Assembly (NCBI GenBank): GCA_016201185.1
Contig: JACQDG010000056.1
Location: forward strand, 1 to 25,824
DNA from: Acidobacteriota bacterium
Lineage (GTDB): Bacteria > Acidobacteriota > Terriglobia > Bryobacterales > JACQDG01
DNA: 25,824 nucleotides
Direction of reading: 5' to 3'
The notes under the pieces are model-generated. The model did not search any database. It was given only the letters and a program-made list of their open reading frames with translations, and had not been told where the DNA came from. Positions 7,643 through 15,575 of this stretch are shown one piece after another. A program made the translations under genes and the position numbers. The first letter of the stretch is position 1, and each line of letters begins with the position of its first letter.

Positions 7643-10600
7643 TTAGTTGAGTGCGGCCGCCTTGACTTCATCAAGCAGTTGCCGCCGGGCTTTCTGTCTG
7701 TAATCATCCCCAATCCACCGCAAGGAGCGCAACACTGCCGGCCAATCCTCCAGGTGCGTGGCGAAGATGCGCTCCACCACCTTCTGCGTCCACTGCGGAA
7801 CCAGCAGATTCAGCTGGGCCGGCGGCAGGTACAGCTCGTCGGCCAGCGTCGCCCAGTACAGGTTGTTAGACTCCCAGCTTTCCGCCAGCACCCGGCTGGA
7901 ATAGCCCATCAGGGTGGGAAAAGTGGGCAGGTTCAGCAGCTCCGGCCGGTAGGAATTGGCCAGGGTGGGATGAGGCGAGCCGAAGGCCTCCGAGATGCGG
8001 GCCGGGTTCGCCCGGCTCGGCTCAGCCTGGGCCAGCCGCCGGATCTCTCTTTCCACCGGGCCGCGGCACACCGCCTGAGCCAACCCTTCCGGCCGCCAGG
8101 CTGCATCCAGGTGTCCACGGGCCAGGAGGTAGAGTTCGGAAGGCGTACTCAACTCGATGGCCGCTCGCGCCTGTCCGGCTGCGAGCAAAGTGGCGATGCG
8201 GAACCGCCGGGCGGGAGTCATCTGGCGGCCCAGTATCTCCAAGATCCGCTCCCGCGCTTTGGGCTCCAGGGCCGCTCCGGCCAGCAGTTCCTCGCCCAGC
8301 CGCAAATGCAGCGCGAGCCAGTGCTGCTCCACAGCGCTGACCTGCCACCACCGCGGCACCTTGGCGCTAAGGATGATCTGCGGCACCAGGTCGCCCCAGA
8401 TCAGGGCCTGCCGCTGGGTGGGAACCAGAAAATTCTGCTCGGCTTCGGCCAGCGCGTAGGCCAGGCCGGTGAGCGAGCCCAGCAACCGGCCTCCGCCGTT
8501 GGACGGCCAGCCGGTGCCGAACAGCTCCGTTTCGCGCCAGGTGCGGACCGCAGCCAGCACGCCCAGAAAGTCGTGGCTCCGCACGAACAGCGGGTTGGTG
8601 CGGATGATCTGCGCACCCGGCGGCGCGTAATAGATATAACTGAAACCTACGAGCGTGTCCCGCAGGATCGGCGCCAGCAACCCCCGCGTTTCCTTCAGCT
8701 TCTCCGGATTGCCGGCCGCCTTCTCCACTGCCTGCCGCAGGTTCAACTTGCGCTGCTCCTCGACATGCTTCTCAGTCCAGTAGCCGAAGGAGAAGGAGTT
8801 CTTCTCGACGCTGGTGAGCGTGGTTCGGGGCAGGCGGATTTCGGAGATCCGCGCCGCCAGCCGGTTAGCCATGGCCACGTTCAGCTTCTCGCCCCGCGAG
8901 ACGCTCTCCAGGTGATCCGCCAGGTCGAACAGGGTCTTCAGCGAGACCAGCCTCTGCAGCTCGAACAGCGAAGCCAGCTCGGAGACGGCTTGGCGGTAGG
9001 TCTCCTGGTCCGCCGGGGCGGCGTTGCCGGCGAGCAACTCGAGCATGCGGTCCTGCCGCGAGACGCCCTCCGAAGATCCGGTCGCGGACAGCAGGGTCCG
9101 GACGCCAGAACGGCCGGCGTCGAACAGCTCGCGATCGTTCTTCACCGCAGCGAACAGGTCGGTCAACGATTTCAGCGGCCGGTCCGCCTGGGACTCGAGG
9201 ATCTGCCCCTGCCGGCAGAAAATCTGCCAGACGCTTACCAGCGCCTGGAACATGCCGATCGTGTCGGAACGTTGCCCATGGTCCTTGATCTTGCTCAGGC
9301 CGGCCATGGTGTCCAGCATGGCGAGGATGGTTTCATCGCTGAGGCTGGGAGCATCGCTCAAGAGCGCGTACTGGGTTCCATATACCCGATGTTCGTTGAT
9401 CAGCCGCGTGATCGTGGCCGGGCGCAAGGGAATCTTCCTATTGCGGTCGACTTCGCTGATGGCCAGGAAGATTTTCAGCGGCTCGTTTTCCACCGGCTTG
9501 CGGCACAGCGCGAACAGCGCCTCGACCAGATCATCCGGCGCTTTCCAACTGTTGGCCGCCCGCGTCAGCTTGCCGTCGTACTTGCCTTGGGGATGGTTGA
9601 CGAAGAGCTGCTTCCAGGGCTCGAGGCCGCCCGGAATCCGCGGGACGCCATCCGTACCGATCTGCAAGCGGGAAGTCAGCAGCATCAGTTCGGCGTTCGA
9701 CCGGAAGACCGGCCGCGCCGGCCCGGGGCTGGTGACGCGGCCGCGCACGGCCAAGTAGAAGCGCCTCATGCGCGCCGGCTCGGTGAAGTATTCCAGCGGG
9801 CGGCCGTCGAGGCGGGCCAGGGCGTCGAAGTAGCTGGCTAGCCAGCCGTCGTCCTTGGAGACCAGCTTTTCGATGAAGGCCAGGTAGAGCCGGGCCAGGG
9901 CCGGGTCGGCGAGGAGCACATCCAGGAAGTCGGCCGCCTGTTTGTTCTTCTCCCCGCTTACCCAATAAGCTGGTCCGAACAATACCGGGACCTTGGCCGG
10001 GCGGAACTCGTATTGGAAGGGCTGGTTCTTGTGCAGCGCTTCTTCGAGCTCGGCGAGGGGAAAGCCGGAGTCGGTGGTGAGAAAAGCCCGGGAGGCATTG
10101 ACGGTCTCCAGCACCGCGTCGTCACCACAGCCATTGCGCAGCCGATAGCCGAGAATCTTGATCAACTGGCCCGTCTCGCTCGATTCGCAGGTGCTGATGC
10201 GGATCACCTGGTCGGGACCGGCCATCTGCGCCAGTTCCCGCGCCTGGGAGATGTAGCGGCTCAACAGCTTGAGATACTCGGTCGGCTCCAGGCCTTCCGT
10301 GTTGCGGGCCGCCTGGTATCCGCTGGTAACGAGGTTGCGCGCCAGGGCGGGCAGCAATTCGGAGAGCCCCAGATCGCCGGACAGCGCGGCCATGCGCTCG
10401 AATGACCGCAGCGCCCCCGGAATCTCGATCGTCTCCGAAGTAGCTGGTGATCCACCGGCAACCGGCCGGCCCAGCGCCCTTTCGACCTCTTCTTCGATCC
10501 TGCCGCCGGCGTCGCGATAGATTTGGAGCCCCCGCAGGGCGGCCTCCCGGTCCCCGGCGACCAGGTCCACCAGGGCCAGCCGCCGGGCCACTTCGGCCCG

Positions 10601-10870
10601 CTCTGCGCTCTCTTCGGGCCCCAGAGCGTCCAGTAATTTCTGATAGGCCTCCCGGCGCGCTGGGTCGTTGTAGCTATCCAGGAATTCCGCGTAGGCGCGC
10701 AAGGCCCCCACGCTCCGCGGATTCAGCTCGGCGGCCCGGGCCAGCACGACGCGGGCCCTCAAGGGCTCCCCGGTACGTTCCAGCTTTTGGGCAGGCGTGA
10801 GGGTCTCCTGGGCATACGCGGCCCCACCCCACACGGCCAAGAGACAACTCAACTGCTTCAAATACCGCAT
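7643..10870 (-). CDS. Large secreted helical protein of unknown function
   Basis: A 1075-residue protein I cannot assign. A clear signal peptide (MRYLKQLSCLLAVWGGAAYAQ) points to export. Residues about 25-130 look like TPR-type helical hairpins (LRARVVLARAAELNPRSVGALRAYAEFL, VARRLALVDLVAGDREAAL). The remainder is mostly predicted helical, with frequent Leu/Ala/Arg and a few aromatic-rich pieces (FSFGYWTEKHVEEQ, FSYIYYAPPGAQII, RWWQVSAVEQHW). No catalytic motif, membrane segment or cell-wall anchor was seen; there are three cysteines in the mature part that I can pick out (STCESSE, RNGCGDD, ALCRKP) plus FCRQG and AVCRGP. The ATG has GGAG eight bases upstream. A VWFA protein follows closely downstream, so the two may act together outside the membrane. 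Confidence 0.85.
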   Translation of the reverse strand: MRYLKQLSCLLAVWGGAAYAQETLTPAQKLERTGEPLRARVVLARAAELNPRSVGALRAYAEFLDSYNDPARREAYQKLLDALGPEESAERAEVARRLALVDLVAGDREAALRGLQIYRDAGGRIEEEVERALGRPVAGGSPATSETIEIPGALRSFERMAALSGDLGLSELLPALARNLVTSGYQAARNTEGLEPTEYLKLLSRYISQARELAQMAGPDQVIRISTCESSETGQLIKILGYRLRNGCGDDAVLETVNASRAFLTTDSGFPLAELEEALHKNQPFQYEFRPAKVPVLFGPAYWVSGEKNKQAADFLDVLLADPALARLYLAFIEKLVSKDDGWLASYFDALARLDGRPLEYFTEPARMRRFYLAVRGRVTSPGPARPVFRSNAELMLLTSRLQIGTDGVPRIPGGLEPWKQLFVNHPQGKYDGKLTRAANSWKAPDDLVEALFALCRKPVENEPLKIFLAISEVDRNRKIPLRPATITRLINEHRVYGTQYALLSDAPSLSDETILAMLDTMAGLSKIKDHGQRSDTIGMFQALVSVWQIFCRQGQILESQADRPLKSLTDLFAAVKNDRELFDAGRSGVRTLLSATGSSEGVSRQDRMLELLAGNAAPADQETYRQAVSELASLFELQRLVSLKTLFDLADHLESVSRGEKLNVAMANRLAARISEIRLPRTTLTSVEKNSFSFGYWTEKHVEEQRKLNLRQAVEKAAGNPEKLKETRGLLAPILRDTLVGFSYIYYAPPGAQIIRTNPLFVRSHDFLGVLAAVRTWRETELFGTGWPSNGGGRLLGSLTGLAYALAEAEQNFLVPTQRQALIWGDLVPQIILSAKVPRWWQVSAVEQHWLALHLRLGEELLAGAALEPKARERILEILGRQMTPARRFRIATLLAAGQARAAIELSTPSELYLLARGHLDAAWRPEGLAQAVCRGPVEREIRRLAQAEPSRANPARISEAFGSPHPTLANSYRPELLNLPTFPTLMGYSSRVLAESWESNNLYWATLADELYLPPAQLNLLVPQWTQKVVERIFATHLEDWPAVLRSLRWIGDDYRQKARRQLLDEVKAAALN

Positions 10871-10894
10871 TACTTGTTCTCCGGATCTAGGAAG

Positions 10895-10924
10895 ACCGAT
10901 TCTAGGTGATCGGTATTGATTCTA
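10895..10924 (-). promoter_or_regulatory. Possible promoter/operator of the 1075-residue gene
   Basis: The minus strand carries TAGAATC twice (10924-10918 and 10904-10898), 20 bases apart, or about two helical turns. Between and over them lies the inverted repeat ACCGAT (10895-10900) / ATCGGT (10909-10914). Either TAGAAT could be a -10 box: the upstream one has a weak TTGTTT 17 bases further up (10942-10947). Repeats overlapping a -10 box would suit a repressor site, but this is inference. Confidence 0.3.
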
Positions 10925-10995
10925 TGGCAGCGGGGGAGGGAAAACAACTACGGCTGCAGCCCGCGCAACACTTTCTCCTCGAGATGTGAAAAAAT

Positions 10996-12837
10996 TTACA
11001 TTACCTGGTCTTTTTTGTGCTCCGCGTGCAGGTGCTCCACGATCCGCCGGAAGAGGGCGGGTCCCACTAAAGCTGCCAATTCTTCGCTGCCGGCCTGGCG
11101 GACCCCTTCCAGACTCCCGAATGTTTTCAACAGTTTCTGCAAAGTACGCTCCCCGACGCCGGGAATCTCGCCCAGCTCGGACGCCAGTCGCGCCGCGCTT
11201 CGTCGCGTGCGGTGGAAGGTCACAGCGAACCGGTGCGCCTCGTCGCGCACCATCTGGATCAGGTGCAAGACGGGGGAATAACGATCCAGTACGACCGGTT
11301 CGTTCTCCTGCCCATAAACATAGACAATCTCCTCTTTCTTGGCGATGGCGGCCAGCGGCTGGTTGATGACGCCAAGCGCTTCCAAAGCTTCGGCGGCGGC
11401 GTGCAATTGGCCGAGCCCGCCGTCGATCAGCACCAAGCCGGGCAGGGGTTTGCCTTCCTGCTGCAGCCGGGTGAAACGGCGCGTGACCACTTCCCGCATG
11501 GAGGCAAAATCGTCGTTGCCTTCAACCGTGCGGATGATGAATTTCCGGTAATCGCTCTTTTTCATCCGGCCGTTCTCCCACACGACCACGGAAGCCACGG
11601 TGTCGGTACCCTGGGTGTGGGAGATGTCGAAGCACTCCATGCGCGGCGTGATCTCGGGCAGATTGAGAGCTTCTTCGAGGGCCGAGACAATCTGCCGGGA
11701 GCTGGGCTTCAGCACGCGGAAACGCTGGTCGAAGCTGTGCCGGGCGTTGCGTTCGACGAGCTCGAGCATGGCTCGCTTCTGGCCGCGCTGCGGCGTCAGG
11801 ATTTCCACCTTGCGCCCGCGCCTCTCGCTCAGGTATTGTTCGAGAGCCTCCCGGTCCTCGAAGTCCAGAGGCACGTGGATCACGCCAGGGACGTACTGCT
11901 GCTCGAGATAGATCTGCTTGAGCAGAGCGGAGAAGAATTCCGAGGGGGCGAACTCCCCCTGGTCCTCCCAGAAGAACTCCCGGCGGTCGACGATGCGGCC
12001 GTTGCGCAGGTGGAACAGGTTGGCGGCCACCAGCGGCGGCTCGGCATAGTAGCCAAAGATGTCGATATCCTGGCCTTCGGCGGCGGCGATTTTCTGGCGG
12101 TCGCCGAGCTCTTCGACGGTTGACACCAGGTCGCGCAGCGCCGCCGCCTGCTCGAACTCCAGCCGTTCGGACGCCTGCTCCATGCACGCCTTCAGCTTCT
12201 GCGCCAGCTCTCCGTGGCGTCCTTCCAGGAATAGCTTCACTTCCCCGGCCGCCTGAGCGTAGATCGCTTCGGTAGTGAGCCCTTCTACGCACGGCCCCAG
12301 GCACCGATGAATGTGGTACTGCAGGCACGGCTGCGGGTGGAAGCGCGTCAAATCCACCTTGCACGACGGAACCTGGAAATATCGGTGGATGAAGGCCACC
12401 AGCCGGTGGGCGAGGTTGGCCGGGAAATACGGCCCGAAATAGAGGGAGCCATCGTTTTTCAGCCGCCGGGTGACGTAGACTCGCGGACATTTTTCTCCAG
12501 CCGTGAACTTGATGTAAGGGTAGGTCTTGTCGTCACGGAGCAGGACGTTGAAGCGCGGCTTCCATTGCTTGATGAGATTGTTCTCGAGCGCCAGGGCTTC
12601 CTTGTCGTTGTCGACCAGGATGTATTCGAGATCGGCCGCCTCGCTGATCAGCGTGCCGGTCTTGACGTCGGCCAGCCGCTCTTCGAGAAAGTAGCTGCGC
12701 ACCCGGTCCCGCAGGCTCTTAGCCTTGCCCACGTAAATGACCTTGCCGCCGGCGTCTTTATAGAGATAGACCCCAGGACCGGCCGGCAAGGCGGCGGCTT
12801 TCTGCTTCAGGATTTCCAGGCTGTCGAGGAAGGCCAT
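10996..12837 (-). CDS. uvrC: UvrABC excinuclease subunit UvrC
   Basis: A 613-residue nuclease that makes both incisions in nucleotide excision repair with UvrA and UvrB. Order of domains: GIY-YIG (GPGVYLYKD, VIYVGKAKSLRDRV, about 15-95, with the catalytic Glu of ALALENNLIK at E85); four cysteines C159, C171, C179, C183 with the same 12-8-4 spacing as the iron-sulfur ligands of E. coli UvrC; UVR/UvrB-binding helices (208-243); the RNase H-like 5' nuclease (D404 in CFDISHTQG, D472 in LIDGGLGQL, H535 in DEAHRF); and a C-terminal helix-hairpin-helix (GEIPGVGERTLQKLL). Length is normal. It opens the long minus-strand run; a TAAAAT lies 17 bases before the ATG. Confidence 0.98.
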   Translation of the reverse strand: MAFLDSLEILKQKAAALPAGPGVYLYKDAGGKVIYVGKAKSLRDRVRSYFLEERLADVKTGTLISEAADLEYILVDNDKEALALENNLIKQWKPRFNVLLRDDKTYPYIKFTAGEKCPRVYVTRRLKNDGSLYFGPYFPANLAHRLVAFIHRYFQVPSCKVDLTRFHPQPCLQYHIHRCLGPCVEGLTTEAIYAQAAGEVKLFLEGRHGELAQKLKACMEQASERLEFEQAAALRDLVSTVEELGDRQKIAAAEGQDIDIFGYYAEPPLVAANLFHLRNGRIVDRREFFWEDQGEFAPSEFFSALLKQIYLEQQYVPGVIHVPLDFEDREALEQYLSERRGRKVEILTPQRGQKRAMLELVERNARHSFDQRFRVLKPSSRQIVSALEEALNLPEITPRMECFDISHTQGTDTVASVVVWENGRMKKSDYRKFIIRTVEGNDDFASMREVVTRRFTRLQQEGKPLPGLVLIDGGLGQLHAAAEALEALGVINQPLAAIAKKEEIVYVYGQENEPVVLDRYSPVLHLIQMVRDEAHRFAVTFHRTRRSAARLASELGEIPGVGERTLQKLLKTFGSLEGVRQAGSEELAALVGPALFRRIVEHLHAEHKKDQVM

Positions 12838-12898
12838 ACTGCGGTCTTCTCTTGATTTTAGCGCGGGCGGGTGGGGGAACGTGTAGGCGGCGAAGGCC

Positions 12899-15055
12899 TT
12901 ACTTCAAAGTTCGTTCGAAAAACGAGGCAACGGTCTCCAGCATGTGCTTCCTCGCCGGACCCGCGATTCCATGGCTCTTTTGGGGATACAGCATCAGCTC
13001 AAACTGCTTTCCGGCGCGCTCGAGCGCGTCGATCATTTGCATAGTGTTCTGGAAGGGCACGTTGTCGTCTTCGAGGTTGTGGAAGATCAGCAGCTTTCCC
13101 GCGAGCTTGTCGGCAAGATGCACCGGTGAACTGCGACGATAGCCCTCCGGATTTTCCGACGGGAGGCCCAGGTAACGCTCGGTGTAGATGGTGTCGTAGT
13201 TGTGCCAATCGATGTTCCCGGGGGCGCCTGCTGCTCCGGCCCGGAATAGCTCCGGCGCGTGCAGCAGTGAGTAAATGGTCATGAACCCGCCGTAGCTCGA
13301 TCCGTGGATGCCGATCCGCGCAGGGTCGGCAAACCCCAGCGAGATCAGGTGGCGGACGCCTTCCTTCTGGTCTTCGAGCTCCTTAGCTCCTAAGGTCCGG
13401 AACAGGACGGATTCCCACTTGTGGCCCCGGCCGGCCGAGCCCCGGTTGTCTAGCTGCCAGATCACAAAGCCGCGATGGGCCATAACCTGGTCGAAGTTCG
13501 CGCCGTACCAGAGGTTACGAACGGTCTGGGCCCCCGGACCTCCATAGATCATGACGATGGCCGGGTATTTCTGGCCCGAGCGGAAGCCGGCGGGCTTGAT
13601 AAGCCGGGCGTAGAGCAGCGTGCCGTCGGAGGCTTTCACCGGCACGATTTCCGTGGGGAGAATCTCGTATTCCTCGCCCGTCTTTCTGTCGGCTTCGAGG
13701 AACACCGCCCACTCCTTGCCTTCGCTGGTGTGAATGACCCGGCGCGGCGGCTCGCTCAGGCTGGAATAGCCATCTATGTAGTACTCGCACTTGGGGCCCA
13801 TGGAAATGGCGTGGGTGCCGGCGCCCTGGGTTAGTCTCCGCCGTCCCTCGCCGTTCAAGCTCACGCGGTAGAGGTGCCGCTCGAGCGGGCTCTCTTCTGT
13901 GGAAACAAAGAAAATTTGCCCGCCGGGCTCGTCCACCGAGGCCACGTCATTTACTTCCCATTCACCCCGCGTCAACTGCGCCAGCTCCTTGCCGTCGATG
14001 GAGTAACGGTAGAGATGCCGAAAGCCGTCCCGCTCGCTCGACCAAAGGAATTCCTTGCCCCCGTTCAGCATCCGCAGGTCGTCGTGCACGTTGATCCAGT
14101 AAGGGTCGGGTTCCTCGAGCACCCGGCGGGTCGAGCCGGTCCGGACATCGCCCAGGATGATGTCCAGGACATTCTGGACACGATTCAGCCGCTGCGCCAG
14201 GAGGCCCTGGCTGTCGGGCAGCCATGCGAGGCGGGCGAGCAGCATATCCGGAGCCACGGCGAGGTCCATCCACCGGGTCTGGCCGCCCGCTGCCGGCGCC
14301 ACGCCCATGCGGACGTTGGCATTCGGATCGCCGGCTTTGGGATATCGCTGCGGCTCCGCGATCGGATGCAGGTGGAGCAAATCGGCGTGGGGATAGAGCG
14401 GCTCGCGGCTCACGTCGAACTGCAGATAGGCGATTTGCTTCGAGTCCGGCGACCACCAGTGCGCCGTACCCAGGTTCAGCTCTTCAGGGTAAACCCAGTC
14501 GAGCTCCCCGTTCCAAACGGTGGCTGAGCTGTCCTGAGTCAACCGGGTGACCTTGCGCGAGGAGATCTCGAGCGAATAGAGTTCGTGGTCGCGCCGGAAG
14601 GAGACGCGGCGGCCGTCGGGGGAAAGCTTGGGGTCATGCTCGACCTCCGGGGTGGCGGTCAGTTGCGTCCAGCCGCCGGGCTCCGGAAAAAACAAGAACA
14701 GGTCGCCCCCGGCGCTGAGGAGCAGTTCCTTTCCAGAGGAGGACCACTGGAGGGTCTGCTCGCGCACATTGCGGTTCTGCCAGTCGAAGGCCTCCGGCGC
14801 AGGGCCCTTGCGGGCTCCGGCTTCCAGCTTGTCCATGGAGAGCAATTCCCGCTTGGCCCGCTTGGGGACGTCGTAGAGCCAGATCTTTTTCCCTTCCTGG
14901 AAGGCGAAGCTTTTGCCGTCCGGCGCCCAGACGGCCGGACCCGGCAGCGGGGGGCGCGTTGCCGTGAGGGACTCGATGGTGACCGGCTTTTTCTGAGCGA
15001 CGATTCCGGCCGGAAGCAGCACGGACAGCAGCAGGACCACAATTGGACGAGTCAT
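12899..15055 (-). CDS. Secreted DPP-IV-type S9 prolyl peptidase
   Basis: A 718-residue serine peptidase of family S9B, likely removing Xaa-Pro or Xaa-Ala dipeptides from peptides in the periplasm or outside. A signal peptide (MTRPIVVLLLSVLLPAGIVAQ) leads into a beta-propeller (about 40-460). The propeller contains LDWVYPEELNLGTAHWWSPD, whose E191-E192 match the substrate N-terminus-binding Glu pair of human DPP4. The catalytic hydrolase domain has GIHGSSYGGF (S587 nucleophile), LEDDNVPFQ (D663/D664) and KSHGIAG (H695). The frame is open 129 codons further upstream, but that part crosses the divergent gene; the ATG at 15055 begins the signal peptide and follows a TATAAT by ten bases. Confidence 0.94.
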   Translation of the reverse strand: MTRPIVVLLLSVLLPAGIVAQKKPVTIESLTATRPPLPGPAVWAPDGKSFAFQEGKKIWLYDVPKRAKRELLSMDKLEAGARKGPAPEAFDWQNRNVREQTLQWSSSGKELLLSAGGDLFLFFPEPGGWTQLTATPEVEHDPKLSPDGRRVSFRRDHELYSLEISSRKVTRLTQDSSATVWNGELDWVYPEELNLGTAHWWSPDSKQIAYLQFDVSREPLYPHADLLHLHPIAEPQRYPKAGDPNANVRMGVAPAAGGQTRWMDLAVAPDMLLARLAWLPDSQGLLAQRLNRVQNVLDIILGDVRTGSTRRVLEEPDPYWINVHDDLRMLNGGKEFLWSSERDGFRHLYRYSIDGKELAQLTRGEWEVNDVASVDEPGGQIFFVSTEESPLERHLYRVSLNGEGRRRLTQGAGTHAISMGPKCEYYIDGYSSLSEPPRRVIHTSEGKEWAVFLEADRKTGEEYEILPTEIVPVKASDGTLLYARLIKPAGFRSGQKYPAIVMIYGGPGAQTVRNLWYGANFDQVMAHRGFVIWQLDNRGSAGRGHKWESVLFRTLGAKELEDQKEGVRHLISLGFADPARIGIHGSSYGGFMTIYSLLHAPELFRAGAAGAPGNIDWHNYDTIYTERYLGLPSENPEGYRRSSPVHLADKLAGKLLIFHNLEDDNVPFQNTMQMIDALERAGKQFELMLYPQKSHGIAGPARKHMLETVASFFERTLK

Positions 15056-15065
15056 AGGTTTTCTG

Positions 15066-15071
15066 ATTATA
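15066..15071 (-). promoter_or_regulatory. Predicted -10 box of the S9 peptidase gene
   Basis: A perfect TATAAT on the minus strand (15071 to 15066) followed by ten bases (CAGAAAACCT) and the ATG. The predicted 5' leader is only about 3-5 bases and contains no Shine-Dalgarno. No good -35 box is seen. Confidence 0.5.
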
Positions 15072-15080
15072 CGCGCGGCT

Positions 15081-15106
15081 TTGACGCGGCAGCCTCGCGC
15101 TATAAT
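15081..15106 (+). promoter_or_regulatory. Predicted leaderless promoter of the TPR gene
   Basis: TATAAT at 15101-15106 is followed by six bases (CTTTCC) and a GTG start at 15113, so transcription should begin at about the first base of the start codon. TTGACG at 15081-15086 resembles a -35 box, but the 14-base spacer is short. It stands back to back with the TATAAT of the S9 peptidase. Confidence 0.5.
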
Positions 15107-15112
15107 CTTTCC

Positions 15113-15535
15113 GTGTCCCGGCGAATTTTCCTGCTTTGCTTTGCGCTTTGCTGCGTTAGCCCGTCCTTGGGTCAGAAGCGCCGCCCCGCCACGCCTGCTC
15201 CGCCACCTGAACCGGATCAGGAAGAGGAATCCGCCGAGCCGGAGTACAGCTTCAACCCCATCCAGGCCCAGAAGGAACTGCAGGTCGGCGACTTTTATTT
15301 CAAGAAGAAAAGTTACCGCGCCGCCGCCGGGCGGTATGAACGAGCCACCAAGTGGCAGCCGGACCTGGTCGACGCTTATTTCCGGCTCGGCGAGGCGCAG
15401 GAAAAGCTCAACCAGAAGGAAGCAGCCCTGGCCGCCTTTCAAAAATATTTGGAATTAGCGCCTTCCTCCCGGAAGGCGGCGGAGGCAAAAAAGAAGATCA
15501 CCCAGTTGCAAAGCAAGGGCGCGAAGCCAAAATGA
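15113..15535 (+). CDS. Small secreted TPR protein
   Basis: A 140-residue exported protein. The start is taken as GTG at 15113, because it opens a signal peptide (SRRIFLLCFALCCVSPSLGQ) and follows the -10 box. A proline/glutamate-rich linker (about 22-45) leads to two tetratricopeptide repeats (about 50-120: AQKELQVGDFYFKKKSYRAAAGRYERA, VDAYFRLGEAQEKLNQKEAALAAFQKYLEL) and a lysine-rich tail. It resembles the TPR part of BamD-like envelope proteins but is far shorter, and no proper lipobox is seen (FALCC). The 377-residue gene follows after 40 bases, probably in the same transcript. Confidence 0.82.
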   Translation: MSRRIFLLCFALCCVSPSLGQKRRPATPAPPPEPDQEEESAEPEYSFNPIQAQKELQVGDFYFKKKSYRAAAGRYERATKWQPDLVDAYFRLGEAQEKLNQKEAALAAFQKYLELAPSSRKAAEAKKKITQLQSKGAKPK

Positions 15536-15575
15536 CCGTTCCGGCCCCGGTGGAGAGGCCGCGATCCGGTGAAAC

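Noticed and set aside
7505..9841. 778-codon open frame on the plus strand
   Set aside because: It lies opposite the 1075-residue gene, is extremely rich in Gln, Arg and Gly without domain pattern, and has no ribosome site. It is a GC-rich antisense shadow.
14585..15112. Long upstream extension of the TPR gene
   Set aside because: It would cross the S9 peptidase coding region and both -10 boxes; the GTG at 15113 begins a clear signal peptide.
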